Of a DNA stretch of 64,000 nucleotides, positions 43,317 to 50,668 are shown piece by piece. The notes beneath the pieces are model-generated. The model did not search any database. It saw only the letters and a program-made list of their open reading frames with translations, and was not told the origin of the DNA. Source of the stretch: Vagococcus bubulae (lineage in GTDB: Bacteria; Bacillota; Bacilli; Lactobacillales; Vagococcaceae); contig NZ_NGJT01000001.1 of the NCBI RefSeq assembly GCF_003950315.1, forward strand, positions 62,001 to 126,000. Direction: 5' to 3'. The position numbers were made by a program, and so were the translations under genes. How positions within the stretch are numbered: the stretch's first letter is position 1; the number at the start of each line of letters is the position of its first letter.

Positions 43317-44868
43317 GATAACAATTCTTTCTACCAGTGATACACATGGTTATTTGTACCCGACAGATTTTAGAGCAGTTAATCAAGATTTACCATTTGG
43401 CCTATCAAAAGCTGTCACAGCGATGAAAGAAGAACAACGCCAATCTGATGAGACACTTGTCTTAATAGACAATGGGGACTTTTTACAAGGTTCACCCATG
43501 AGTTACTACCTATCGAAGAAAAAAGAGAGTAAACAAGTCGCAGATATTATGAACGCTGTTGGGTATGATGTTGGCGTTCTAGGCAATCATGAATTTAATT
43601 ATGGTGTCGAATACTTACTTGATACAGTGGAGCAACTAAACTACCCAATCGTTTGTGCGAATATTTTAAATGAAAACAATGAACCACTTACTGGTCAAGC
43701 TTATGTGATACTAGAAAAAAATGGTTTAAAAATTGCGGTGTTAGGGCTAACCACACCTTATATTCCAAATTGGGAACAACCTGAAACGATTAAAGGATTA
43801 ACCTTTTTATCTGCACTTGAAACAGCTAAACACTATGTACCAAAACTTAAAGAAGAAGCAGATGTGGTCATAGTGAGTTATCATGGCGGATTTGAAAAAG
43901 ATTTGCAAACTGGCACTCCTACAGAAAACTTAACTGGTGAAAACGAAGGATACGATATCGTGACCCAAGTTGAGGGAATTGATGCGTTTGTAACTGGACA
44001 CCAGCACCGAGTGATTGCAGAAAAAATTAAAGGCACACCTGTTACACAACCGGGAGATAAAGCCAAACATGTTGGTAAAATCACGCTATGCTTATCTGAT
44101 GATAAAAAAGTGACAGATTCAAGTGCTGAATTATTAACAATGGCTGATTATGATGCTGACAAAGACATAGTAGAAACATTTAAACCAGTATTAGATACTG
44201 TAGAAGACTGGTTAGATCAACCACTTGGACACATAGATGGAGACATGACGATTACTGATCCAATGAGTGTGCGAATTAATGGGCATGCTTACATTGAATT
44301 CATTCAAGATGTTCAGATGGACGCCACTGGGGCAGATATTTCTGGTACAGCTTTATTTGATAATGACAGTAAAGGATTCCAGTCTGATGTGACGATGCGA
44401 GATATCGTGACAAATTATATTTATCCAAATACTTTAGCCGTTTTGACAGTTTCTGGACAGGACTTGAAAGATGCGTTAGAACAAAGTGCTGAGTACTTTG
44501 CACTGAATGAAGATGACGAGATTGTCGTAAGCGATAAATTCTTATACCCTAAAACAGAGCATTACAATTATGATATGTATAGTGGTATTGATTACAAAAT
44601 CAATGTGTCTTATCCTGTTGGTGAACGTGTGAGCGAGTTATCTTACAAAGGAAAACCAATCAAGATGGATGATTCACTAGATATTGTCATTAATCAATAT
44701 CGTGCAGTAGGTGGCGGAAATTACGCAATGTTTGATGCGTCAAAAATCATCAAAGAAGTGACAGTTGATATGACAGAGCTTATTTCCAACTTTTTACAAA
44801 CCCATCCAAATTATCAAGCAAAAACAACCTTTCACTTTAAAGTAGAAAAAAATAAAAATACCGACTAG
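43309..44868 (+). CDS. 5'-nucleotidase/UDP-sugar hydrolase-like metallophosphatase
   Basis: A 519-residue protein with an N-terminal calcineurin-like metallophosphatase domain (STSDTHGYLYP, IDNGDFLQGS, GNHEFNYG, SYHGGFE, TGHQHR) and a C-terminal 5'-nucleotidase substrate domain (TVSGQDLKDALEQSAEYF, NQYRAVGGGNYAMFD). Relatives hydrolyse nucleotides, UDP-sugars or cyclic nucleotides and are usually exported. No signal peptide or anchor is present, so this form should be cytoplasmic. It is coupled to the permease gene by an eight-base overlap, suggesting it acts on what the transporter brings in. The terminator overlaps its stop. Confidence 0.88.
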   Translation: MDKITILSTSDTHGYLYPTDFRAVNQDLPFGLSKAVTAMKEEQRQSDETLVLIDNGDFLQGSPMSYYLSKKKESKQVADIMNAVGYDVGVLGNHEFNYGVEYLLDTVEQLNYPIVCANILNENNEPLTGQAYVILEKNGLKIAVLGLTTPYIPNWEQPETIKGLTFLSALETAKHYVPKLKEEADVVIVSYHGGFEKDLQTGTPTENLTGENEGYDIVTQVEGIDAFVTGHQHRVIAEKIKGTPVTQPGDKAKHVGKITLCLSDDKKVTDSSAELLTMADYDADKDIVETFKPVLDTVEDWLDQPLGHIDGDMTITDPMSVRINGHAYIEFIQDVQMDATGADISGTALFDNDSKGFQSDVTMRDIVTNYIYPNTLAVLTVSGQDLKDALEQSAEYFALNEDDEIVVSDKFLYPKTEHYNYDMYSGIDYKINVSYPVGERVSELSYKGKPIKMDDSLDIVINQYRAVGGGNYAMFDASKIIKEVTVDMTELISNFLQTHPNYQAKTTFHFKVEKNKNTD

Positions 44869-44890
44869 AATTTACTAGTGGGTATTTTTT
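44855..44890 (+). terminator. Terminator of the phn-type operon
   Basis: AAATACCGACTAG pairs with CTAGTGGGTATTT (one mismatch), followed by T residues. The left arm includes the TAG stop of the nucleotidase gene. Confidence 0.82.
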
Positions 44891-44898
44891 GTTTTTTT

Positions 44899-44936
44899 TA
44901 AAAGCCTTTAGCTACAAAATAACTAAGGGCTTTTAC
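44899..44936 (-). terminator. Terminator of the minus-strand 50-residue gene
   Basis: TAAAAGCCTTTAG pairs with CTAAGGGCTTTTA; on the minus strand it is followed by a T-poor but A/T-rich stretch. It lies six bases after the stop of the small gene. Confidence 0.65.
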
Positions 44937-44941
44937 ATGGA

Positions 44942-45094
44942 TTATTTTTGTTGTTCATCATACTTATCAGCTTTTTCTTTTAACTCTTTAATATAGGCTT
45001 CGAATTCTTCCACTGAGTCAAATCCATATTTCTTTTTAATATAAGTTATTACAGGCATTCCTTTATCGAATTCTTGTTTAAGATTATCAAGCAT
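44942..45094 (-). CDS. Small charged protein of 50 residues, unknown function
   Basis: A short gene reading MLDNLKQEFDKGMPVITYIK and ending KEKADKYDEQQK. It is predicted to be helical and very charged. The start is the ATG complementary to 45092-45094, preceded by GGAGGG, and the stop is at 44942-44944; a terminator hairpin follows. No family was recognised. It is too short for common ORF cut-offs. Confidence 0.72.
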   Translation of the reverse strand: MLDNLKQEFDKGMPVITYIKKKYGFDSVEEFEAYIKELKEKADKYDEQQK

Positions 45095-45212
45095 TTTAGT
45101 CACCCTCCAATCGTTCGCTAGTTACATTTATTTTAGCAATAATAGTCAAAATAATATGTTATTTATTAATAACTTGAATGAAATTTATGTTTTTTTTAAT
45201 ATCTATTATTAT

Positions 45213-45241
45213 ATGACAAGACATTCTTTTTTTGGTACACT
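45213..45241 (+). promoter_or_regulatory. Promoter of the 57-residue membrane protein gene
   Basis: ATGACA, 17 bases, TACACT, 33 bases before the start codon. Confidence 0.55.
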
Positions 45242-45274
45242 TAATGTAAGTTTTAAAGAGAGAGGATGATAACC

Positions 45275-45448
45275 ATGTTTAGTAAAACAAAGTTAGTAGT
45301 TGGCTCCGTCATTTTAGGTGTGTTAGGTTTTAGTCCCATGATTATGTCTCTTATTGGAAAAGGAAAGAAAGAAGAGTATTTAAAAATTAATCCTAAATAT
45401 TACCATGATAAAGATGAACCTCTTTTTAATAGTGACAGTAACAAATAA
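45275..45448 (+). CDS. Small single-pass membrane protein
   Basis: A 57-residue protein with one hydrophobic segment (LVVGSVILGVLGFSPMIMSL) followed by a basic and then polar tail (GKGKKEEYLKINPKYYHDKD). No family was recognised. ATG 45275 is preferred to 45266, which lies on the AGAGAGAGG ribosome site. A promoter lies upstream and a terminator downstream. Confidence 0.65.
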   Translation: MFSKTKLVVGSVILGVLGFSPMIMSLIGKGKKEEYLKINPKYYHDKDEPLFNSDSNK

Positions 45449-45455
45449 GGTACAA

Positions 45456-45486
45456 GTTCTTAGAAGCTATTCTAAGAGCTTTTTTA
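45456..45486 (+). terminator. Terminator before the toxin-antitoxin pair
   Basis: GTTCTTAGA pairs with TCTAAGAGC, followed by T6. Confidence 0.82.
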
Positions 45487-45510
45487 ATGCGAAAAATGAC
45501 GTTCTTACTT

Positions 45511-45539
45511 TTGACAGAGTGGTTAAATCTAGTTATACT
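45511..45539 (+). promoter_or_regulatory. Strong promoter of the toxin-antitoxin operon
   Basis: TTGACA, 17 bases, TATACT: near-consensus sigma-A promoter 32 bases before the antitoxin start. Confidence 0.85.
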
Positions 45540-45570
45540 GAGTTTAACAAGTGAATAGGAGATGAGAGTA

Positions 45571-45804
45571 ATGGAAACAGTCGCTAGAAAAATTGGAAAT
45601 TCTGTTGGAGCTATTTTTCCTAAAGATATTTCTCCTGAAGTAGGAGATACGTTTACTATTACTAAAGTTGGCGAAGCCTATATTTTAAAACCTAAAAAAG
45701 AAGATATTTTTAAAGATGCTAAGGATTGGGCAGGTTTTAGGGATTCTGTGGTACAAGAAGATACCGAGTGGGATATTATGATGTCTAAAGGGGACGAGCA
45801 TTAA
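45571..45804 (+). CDS. MazE/PemI-type antitoxin (AbrB-like)
   Basis: A 77-residue protein with an AbrB/SpoVT-like DNA-binding domain at the N terminus (ARKIGNSVGAIFPKDI, GDTFTITKVGEAYILKP) and an acidic C-terminal tail (GFRDSVVQEDTEWD) that would bind the toxin. It is the typical partner of a MazF/PemK RNase and usually represses the operon with it. Its stop codon directly abuts the toxin start, so the two are coupled. Confidence 0.88.
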   Translation: METVARKIGNSVGAIFPKDISPEVGDTFTITKVGEAYILKPKKEDIFKDAKDWAGFRDSVVQEDTEWDIMMSKGDEH

Positions 45805-46131
45805 ATGAACGCGCCAAAACAGAAGGATATTGTCTGGATGGACTTTGATCCATCAAAAGGTAAAGAAATTAAAAAACGTCGACCAGCTTTAGCTGTTAGC
45901 CGAGACGAATTTAATCAGCATACTGGTTTTTGTTTGGTGTGTCCCATCACGTCAACAAATAGAGATTTTTCTACTTACGTGACGATTAAACAGCCACAAC
46001 AAGTAGAAGGTGAAATTGTCACCCACCAGTTACGAGCAATTGATTTTACAAAACGTCATTTAGAAAAAATCGAGCAATGTGACATGTTGACCTGGATAGA
46101 TGTTGTAGAAGTTATAGATATGTTTATATGA
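45805..46131 (+). CDS. MazF/PemK-type mRNA interferase toxin
   Basis: A 108-residue type II toxin of the MazF/PemK endoribonuclease family. The family start QKDIVWMDFDPSKGKEIKKRRPALAVSRDEFN carries the catalytic Arg and the loop; further motifs are VCPITST and VTHQLRAIDF (second catalytic residue region). It would cleave mRNA at a short sequence when freed from the antitoxin. It begins with no gap after the antitoxin. A terminator follows. Confidence 0.93.
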   Translation: MNAPKQKDIVWMDFDPSKGKEIKKRRPALAVSRDEFNQHTGFCLVCPITSTNRDFSTYVTIKQPQQVEGEIVTHQLRAIDFTKRHLEKIEQCDMLTWIDVVEVIDMFI

Positions 46132-46140
46132 AATCTAAGA

Positions 46141-46174
46141 AAACTTACCTTTATAGGGTAGGTTTTTCTTTTTT
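46141..46174 (+). terminator. Terminator of the toxin-antitoxin operon
   Basis: AAACTTACC pairs with GGTAGGTTT, followed by T residues. Confidence 0.8.
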
Positions 46175-46191
46175 ATTTAAAGTGGGTTTCA

Positions 46192-46246
46192 AGTGACAAA
46201 GTGTCACTATTGTGTTATTCTTTTTCTAAAGTAACACTTTGTCACT
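46192..46246 (+). promoter_or_regulatory. Two palindromic operators upstream of an orphan gene
   Basis: AGTGAC-N5-GTCACT (46192-46208) and AGTAAC-N5-GTCACT (46230-46246) have centres 38 bases apart. They lie in the promoter region of the gene at 46280; TTGTGT/TAACAC and TTGTCA/TTTAGA are weak promoter candidates. A regulator is not adjacent. Confidence 0.65.
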
Positions 46247-46279
46247 TTTGTAGCACGATTATTTAGATGGAGGGATTAT

Positions 46280-46747
46280 ATGAATAGCACACTAAGTATA
46301 AAAAACGATATTATGACAGAAATATTTTTAGGGAAAAAGTACGAAGAAGCTGAACAACACGACAAATTTATGAGTCACTTATACATGAATATATTGTATC
46401 CTAATAACTATGATTATTGGATGGCACACAATCCACCTATTGCAAAAGGTATCACCCTTTTATTTGATAAGGAGAAACAGTCAACCTATATTGGAACATT
46501 ACATCATGACATAATAGAAAATAGACCAGGATTTGAGAGGATTGAGATAAACGGAGAAGAACTCGTTCAACTAACGGTTAAAATTAATCATGCTTCGGGG
46601 GAATCATTTGAGGATAGTACGTTTGATACACTATTAGCCGATCATTTGCCAAATAAAATGGATTATAAGTTTGCCCATGTGACGTTTGATTCAGGGTTTA
46701 ATCTTGAAGAAAGTGAACAAGAAGTTGTGGTTAATTATATTTATTAA
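46280..46747 (+). CDS. Hypothetical protein, unknown function
   Basis: A 155-residue soluble protein without signal peptide or membrane segment. It has an acidic, aromatic-rich composition; segments include KKYEEAEQHDKFMSHLY, PPIAKGITLLFDKEKQSTYIG and DYKFAHVTFDSGFNL. No family was recognised. A GGAGGG ribosome site precedes ATG 46280. The paired palindromes upstream suggest regulated expression. Confidence 0.7.
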   Translation: MNSTLSIKNDIMTEIFLGKKYEEAEQHDKFMSHLYMNILYPNNYDYWMAHNPPIAKGITLLFDKEKQSTYIGTLHHDIIENRPGFERIEINGEELVQLTVKINHASGESFEDSTFDTLLADHLPNKMDYKFAHVTFDSGFNLEESEQEVVVNYIY

Positions 46748-46763
46748 ATAATATTCATTTAAA

Positions 46764-46824
46764 AAGTGGTAGATTAAATCATTTTGATGATGTCATTGAT
46801 ATGATATAATCTATGACTTTTTTT
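46764..46824 (+). terminator. Probable terminator
   Basis: GGTAGATTA pairs with TAATCTATG with a G-U pair, and the 3' side continues into T7. The loop is long. Confidence 0.5.
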
Positions 46825-46837
46825 GCTTTGAATAATG

Positions 46838-46867
46838 GTGACAAAAAGAGAAACGTTACGTTATAAT
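46838..46867 (+). promoter_or_regulatory. Promoter of the DUF2087 gene
   Basis: GTGACA, 18 bases, TATAAT, 24 bases before the start codon. Confidence 0.6.
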
Positions 46868-46891
46868 GGTGTTTAAAAAGGAGGGTTAAAA

Positions 46892-47143
46892 ATGACAATA
46901 GAACGTTTTTTTAAAGATGGAAAGTTAACAACAATTCCTCGGAAAACGAAAGATAAGCGATTATTATTTGAAAAATTGAGCGATCAGTTTGAACAAAATA
47001 CTGATTATACTGAAAAAGAGATTAATAACATCCTGAAAAACTATTATGATGACTTTGCTATTCTAAGACGATTTTTAGTAGATAATGATTATTTGGTAAG
47101 AGACGACTACGGTACGATTTACCGGAAACAAGTAAAAAAGTGA
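46892..47143 (+). CDS. DUF2087 domain protein
   Basis: An 83-residue protein made of one DUF2087 domain: GKLTTIPRKTKDKRLLFEKLSDQF, then YTEKEINNILKNYYDDFAILRRFLVDNDYLVRDDYGTIYRK. The fold resembles a small winged helix and is often attached to transcriptional regulators; here it stands alone. Its function is unknown. The ribosome site AAGGAGGG is strong. Confidence 0.85.
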   Translation: MTIERFFKDGKLTTIPRKTKDKRLLFEKLSDQFEQNTDYTEKEINNILKNYYDDFAILRRFLVDNDYLVRDDYGTIYRKQVKK

Positions 47144-47269
47144 CTAATCATAGTGATTGATATATGTAAACAACTGTATACATGTTGATATATAGGCTTT
47201 GTCACGATAAATAGACAGACAAGACTCTAGTTTATCATGTACTCTTTAATTCACTAGGAGGATAAAAAA

Positions 47270-47859
47270 ATGAACTTTAGCAAACAATTAAGAAAATATC
47301 GGGAACTTCATGGATTTTCTCAAGAGGTATTAGCAAAAAAATATATGTCACACGTCAAACAATTTCTAAATGGAAAAATGACAAAAGTTATCCTGATATT
47401 CATAATTTACTCGCTTTGAGTATTCTTTTTGATATCACCCTAGATGAATTAGTCAAAGGGGACATGGAAATAATGAAAAATGTTGTGGATAATGAGAAGA
47501 TGGATACAGACGTAAAAGGCATGTTGATTTTTCTTATACTGATGTTAATTATTGGGATACCTTGTTTAATTGTATTTGATGGCATAAAAGGGTTGATTTC
47601 TTTTTTATTTTTCTCAATAGGTATGATGTATTATGCAATGAAGATAGAAAAAAAGAAGAAGAAATATAACATCAAAACATTTAAAGAAATTATTGCTTTT
47701 TCTGAAGGTAATGGGACTTTAGAGGAGTTACAAAAAAATCGTAGTACAAAAAACTATCTTAAAGAAAAAATCTTAATCGTAACAAGTTTTTTAGGTGTTG
47801 TTACTATTTTAGGTACAGTAGTTAAGTTTATTACTGAATTTCTTATGACATTTTTTTAA
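47270..47859 (+). pseudogene. XRE regulator with C-terminal membrane part, interrupted by a -1 frameshift
   Basis: ATG 47270 follows AGGAGG by eight bases and opens an XRE helix-turn-helix (FSKQLRKYRELHGFSQEVLAKK). The frame stops at 47417-47419, giving only 49 residues. Reading on in the -1 frame from the A7 run at 47335-47341 gives the rest of the domain (YVTRQTISKWKNDKSYPDIHNLLALSILFDITLDELV) and a C-terminal part with three hydrophobic segments to 47859. The zero-frame codons are GCA AAA AAA, so the run is the standard A AAA AAA slippery site. It may be a one-base deletion, a sequencing error, or a functional slip. Confidence 0.85.
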
Positions 47860-47865
47860 TTTTTT

Positions 47866-47895
47866 GACCTATTTTATTGATAGGTCTTTTTATTT
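47866..47895 (+). terminator. Terminator after the frameshifted regulator
   Basis: GACCTAT pairs with ATAGGTC, followed by a T-rich stretch. The remaining 250 bases before the next gene are A/T-rich and show no further feature. Confidence 0.78.
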
Positions 47896-48147
47896 TGGCT
47901 TTTAATAAGAATTAATGCTGTGAATATCATAGGTGATAGCTTATTTCAAACAAGTAAAAAGTATGTTTATTATTGGTTTTATGATAATATCATATAAAAG
48001 ATATGTCGTATATATTGAAATAGGCTATTCAAGAGAAACAGTGATAGTATCAAAAAAATTAAATAAACGATGTGAAATTCTGTAAACCTTGAGTTGTTCT
48101 GTATTACAACTAAAAATTTCGACTATTTATAGTTAGGAGGATAGGAA

Positions 48148-48780
48148 ATGAAAAAGAAATTATTAAAGAGATTAGGGTATTTATTTGTATTTTTGGTCTT
48201 TGTTTTTCTTTTTTATCATATTTTTCCAGTAATAGTTGAAGCAAGAGCAGGTGGTGGGGGAAACACTGGTGGAAGTATTAGTGGAGGAAACAATTCAGGA
48301 AGACATAATATCTTTCAAGTGCTTTTATTAATTTTATTAGCGCCACTATTCATGTTGAAAAATTTTTTATCCTCTTTAAAGGAAAATACTATGTATACAG
48401 ATATCGATGACTTAGAATTATGGGAATACAAATCATTGTTTAGAAATATACAACTTGCTTGGAGTCATGGTGATATGACAGAAGTAAAAGACCAAATGGA
48501 TGTCACATTATATGAAGATTTTCAGCAAAAACTAGCAGAATATAAACGATTGAATAAACAAAATATTGTCACAAATATTCAGATAGATAAGGTCAAAGTA
48601 ACACGCTCCACACAAAACAATCCTTTAAAAAAAGTGCTATTCGAGGGAACGCTGGTTGACTATTTTGAAGAAAATGGTATGCCACCAAGTGGTGAAATTG
48701 AGCCTATATCATTTAAAGATATCTGGATAATTGAAAGAGTAGGAGAGAAAATGATCGTAAGAGATATTCAAAATTTATAG
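48148..48780 (+). CDS. Tim44-like domain membrane protein
   Basis: A 210-residue protein: N-terminal signal or anchor (about 8-30), a glycine-rich linker AGGGGNTGGSISGGNN, a second membrane segment (about 53-70), then a Tim44-like domain (DLELWEYKSLFRNIQLAWSHGDMTEVKDQM ... YKRLNKQNIVTNIQIDKVKV). Bacterial proteins with this architecture are mostly of unknown function. AGGAGG precedes ATG 48148. The small basic gene at 48823 follows 42 bases later. Confidence 0.82.
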   Translation: MKKKLLKRLGYLFVFLVFVFLFYHIFPVIVEARAGGGGNTGGSISGGNNSGRHNIFQVLLLILLAPLFMLKNFLSSLKENTMYTDIDDLELWEYKSLFRNIQLAWSHGDMTEVKDQMDVTLYEDFQQKLAEYKRLNKQNIVTNIQIDKVKVTRSTQNNPLKKVLFEGTLVDYFEENGMPPSGEIEPISFKDIWIIERVGEKMIVRDIQNL

Positions 48781-48822
48781 ATGTAGTTAATTAATTTTAA
48801 TAATAAAGGTGAGGTGACTCTA

Positions 48823-49032
48823 ATGGATGATAAAAAACTCTTAAAATCAGAAAAAATACGGTTAAAAAATGACAAGTTACGAGCTAAAGGAAAAGATCCT
48901 TTAAAAGGTTGGGGGAAGATGGTAAATACAGGACTAGGAGGCTTAAATAAAGCAAGCTTGGTTGATACGAAAGATTTTGCAAAGGACTTGCAAAAAGATA
49001 TAGCCAAAGAAAATGAAAGAAAAAAACTATAA
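48823..49032 (+). CDS. Small basic protein, unknown function
   Basis: A 69-residue very basic, helix-prone protein (KKLLKSEKIRLKNDKLRAKG, then KDFAKDLQKDIAKENERKKL) with a short Gly-rich centre (GLGGLNKAS). No family was recognised. ATG 48823 is preferred over GTG 48814 because GGTGAGG lies just upstream. It probably shares a transcript with the Tim44-like gene and the Nudix gene that follows after 19 bases. Confidence 0.65.
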   Translation: MDDKKLLKSEKIRLKNDKLRAKGKDPLKGWGKMVNTGLGGLNKASLVDTKDFAKDLQKDIAKENERKKL

Positions 49033-49051
49033 TAAAAACAAAGGGAGAAAT

Positions 49052-49519
49052 ATGAAAGACTATTTATTAGAGCTAAGAAAAGATGTGGGAAATCGGCCAT
49101 TAGTAGTAGCAGGCGTGCTAGGTTTACTAATAGAGCGTCACGAATTATTGCTAATTAAACGAAGTGATAATGGATTATGGGGATTGCCTGCTGGTTCAAT
49201 TGAGTTGTATGAATCTCCCTATAAAGCAGTATGCAGAGAACTTTTTGAAGAAACAGGATTGAAAACATTAGAAAAAGACGTCGAACTATTAAATGTTTTC
49301 GGCGGTGAAAATCATGTATTTACATACCCTAATGGAGATATTTGTTCATTTGTTTCGATGAGTTTCTTAATAAAAGACTATACAGGAAGCATTATAAAAC
49401 ATACGAATGAAACAATTGATTGTCAGTTCGTTCCATTAGACAATTTACCTGAAAATATAGCAAATCATGAAAAACTTATCATCAACGATTACATCAAGAA
49501 TAGCGGACTGAGAAACTAG
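49052..49519 (+). CDS. Nudix hydrolase
   Basis: A 155-residue Nudix protein with a perfect Nudix box: GSIELYE, seven residues, REL FEETGL. The preceding LLLIKRSDNGLWGLPAG is the usual substrate-side segment. It would hydrolyse a nucleoside diphosphate linked to another group; the specific substrate is unknown. ATG 49052 follows AAGGGAG. Confidence 0.92.
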   Translation: MKDYLLELRKDVGNRPLVVAGVLGLLIERHELLLIKRSDNGLWGLPAGSIELYESPYKAVCRELFEETGLKTLEKDVELLNVFGGENHVFTYPNGDICSFVSMSFLIKDYTGSIIKHTNETIDCQFVPLDNLPENIANHEKLIINDYIKNSGLRN

Positions 49520-49554
49520 TAAAAATAGGTATTTATAAATAACGCCATTTTTGT

Positions 49555-49583
49555 TTGACAACGCTTTAATAAAATGCTAATAT
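49555..49583 (+). promoter_or_regulatory. Promoter of the beta-glucoside operon with a cre-like site
   Basis: TTGACA (49555-49560), 17 bases, TAATAT (49578-49583). TGACAACGCTTTAA at 49556-49569 matches the CcpA cre consensus TGWNANCGNTNWCA except at one position and overlaps the -35, so glucose repression is likely. The leader to the first gene is about 155 bases and contains an antiterminator switch. Confidence 0.8.
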
Positions 49584-49655
49584 ATGTTCATAATTCATTA
49601 TGTTATTACTTAGGGTAAGCATGTTTGAATACAAGACAGTGATTATTTTAAATAT

Positions 49656-49725
49656 GGAAGTTATCACATTAGTGAGCTGAGACCTATTTACATCATTTGA
49701 TAAATGATTAAATGGGATTTTTTTG
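49656..49725 (+). promoter_or_regulatory. First RAT/terminator switch, in the licT leader
   Basis: A RAT-like sequence (about 49656-49685) begins GGAAGTTATCAC and ends GAGACCT. Its last bases overlap the left arm of a terminator (about 49683-49698 pairing with 49703-49717, one bulge) followed by T7. Binding of the antiterminator to the RAT would prevent the hairpin, giving positive autoregulation of the antiterminator gene that follows. Confidence 0.75.
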
Positions 49726-49744
49726 TTTAAATAGGAGATTAGCT

Positions 49745-50581
49745 ATGATCATAGAAAGAGTATTAAATAATAACACAGTCATCTCTTCAAATGGCAAAGG
49801 TTTGGATATATTGCTGATGGGTAAAGGAATTGCATTTGGTAAGAAGAAAGGTTCCAAGGTTGAGATGGAACAGGTTGAAAAAACATTCATCTTACAAGAT
49901 AAGAATAATCAAAATAAGTTTACAGAACTTTTGATCAATGTGCCAATGGAATATGTTTTAGTTTCTGAAAAAATTATAAATTTTGGAAAAATCAAATTGG
50001 GTAGAGCCTTAAATGAGATAATATACATTAACCTGACAGACCATATTTATTCAACTATTGAGAGATATCAGGAAGGTATTCGATTAAAAAATCCTCTACT
50101 ATGGGACATTGCAAGATTTTATCCTGATGAATATGCTGTTGGAGAAAAAGCTTTAGCCATTATTAAATCAGAATTAAATGTAGAATTGGAAATAGACGAA
50201 GCAGCGTTCATTGCATTACATTTTATAAATGCGTCTGATAGTAAAACAAATGATTATGCTTATGAGGTGACAAGTATTACCAAAAAAATTGATGAGATTG
50301 TAAAAGAGCATTACAATACGGAATTTGATGAATCTTCATTAGACTATTATCGTTTTATAACTCATGTTAAATTTTTTGCTCAGAGACTGTTGGCACATGA
50401 ACATTATGATGATGAGGACGATGATTTATTAGAAACACTGAAACATAAATATGAAAATGAATATGTGTGTTCTCTTAAAATAAAAGAGTCTATTTTGATG
50501 GACTATCAATACGAATTAAGTGCCACCGAACTAGTCTATTTAACGGCACACATTAGAAGAATTACAAAAAATTTAAATTAA
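49745..50581 (+). CDS. licT: BglG/LicT-family transcriptional antiterminator
   Basis: A 278-residue RNA-binding antiterminator: N-terminal co-antiterminator domain (1-55; RVLNNNTVISSNGKG) and two PTS regulation domains. The phosphorylatable histidines are His100, His159, His207 and His269, the same numbers as in Bacillus subtilis LicT. Phosphorylation by HPr activates and by the cognate EII inactivates such proteins. ATG 49745 follows AGGAG; the longer reading from 49712 starts inside the terminator. It controls the PTS gene downstream through the second RAT. Confidence 0.95.
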   Translation: MIIERVLNNNTVISSNGKGLDILLMGKGIAFGKKKGSKVEMEQVEKTFILQDKNNQNKFTELLINVPMEYVLVSEKIINFGKIKLGRALNEIIYINLTDHIYSTIERYQEGIRLKNPLLWDIARFYPDEYAVGEKALAIIKSELNVELEIDEAAFIALHFINASDSKTNDYAYEVTSITKKIDEIVKEHYNTEFDESSLDYYRFITHVKFFAQRLLAHEHYDDEDDDLLETLKHKYENEYVCSLKIKESILMDYQYELSATELVYLTAHIRRITKNLN

Positions 50582-50582
50582 T

Positions 50583-50652
50583 AGGATTGTTATCTTAACA
50601 GAGCATGACCTATCACTAAACATTTAGTAATAGGTTATGCTCTTATTTTATA
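50583..50652 (+). promoter_or_regulatory. Second RAT/terminator switch, between licT and the PTS gene
   Basis: The RAT-like sequence (50583-50611) begins AGGATTGTTATC and ends GCATGACCT. It overlaps the terminator stem GAGCATGACCTAT (50601-50613) / ATAGGTTATGCTC (50630-50642) followed by T-rich sequence. This is the classic arrangement for substrate-dependent antitermination. Confidence 0.85.
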
Positions 50653-50668
50653 TTCGGAGGGAAGAAAA

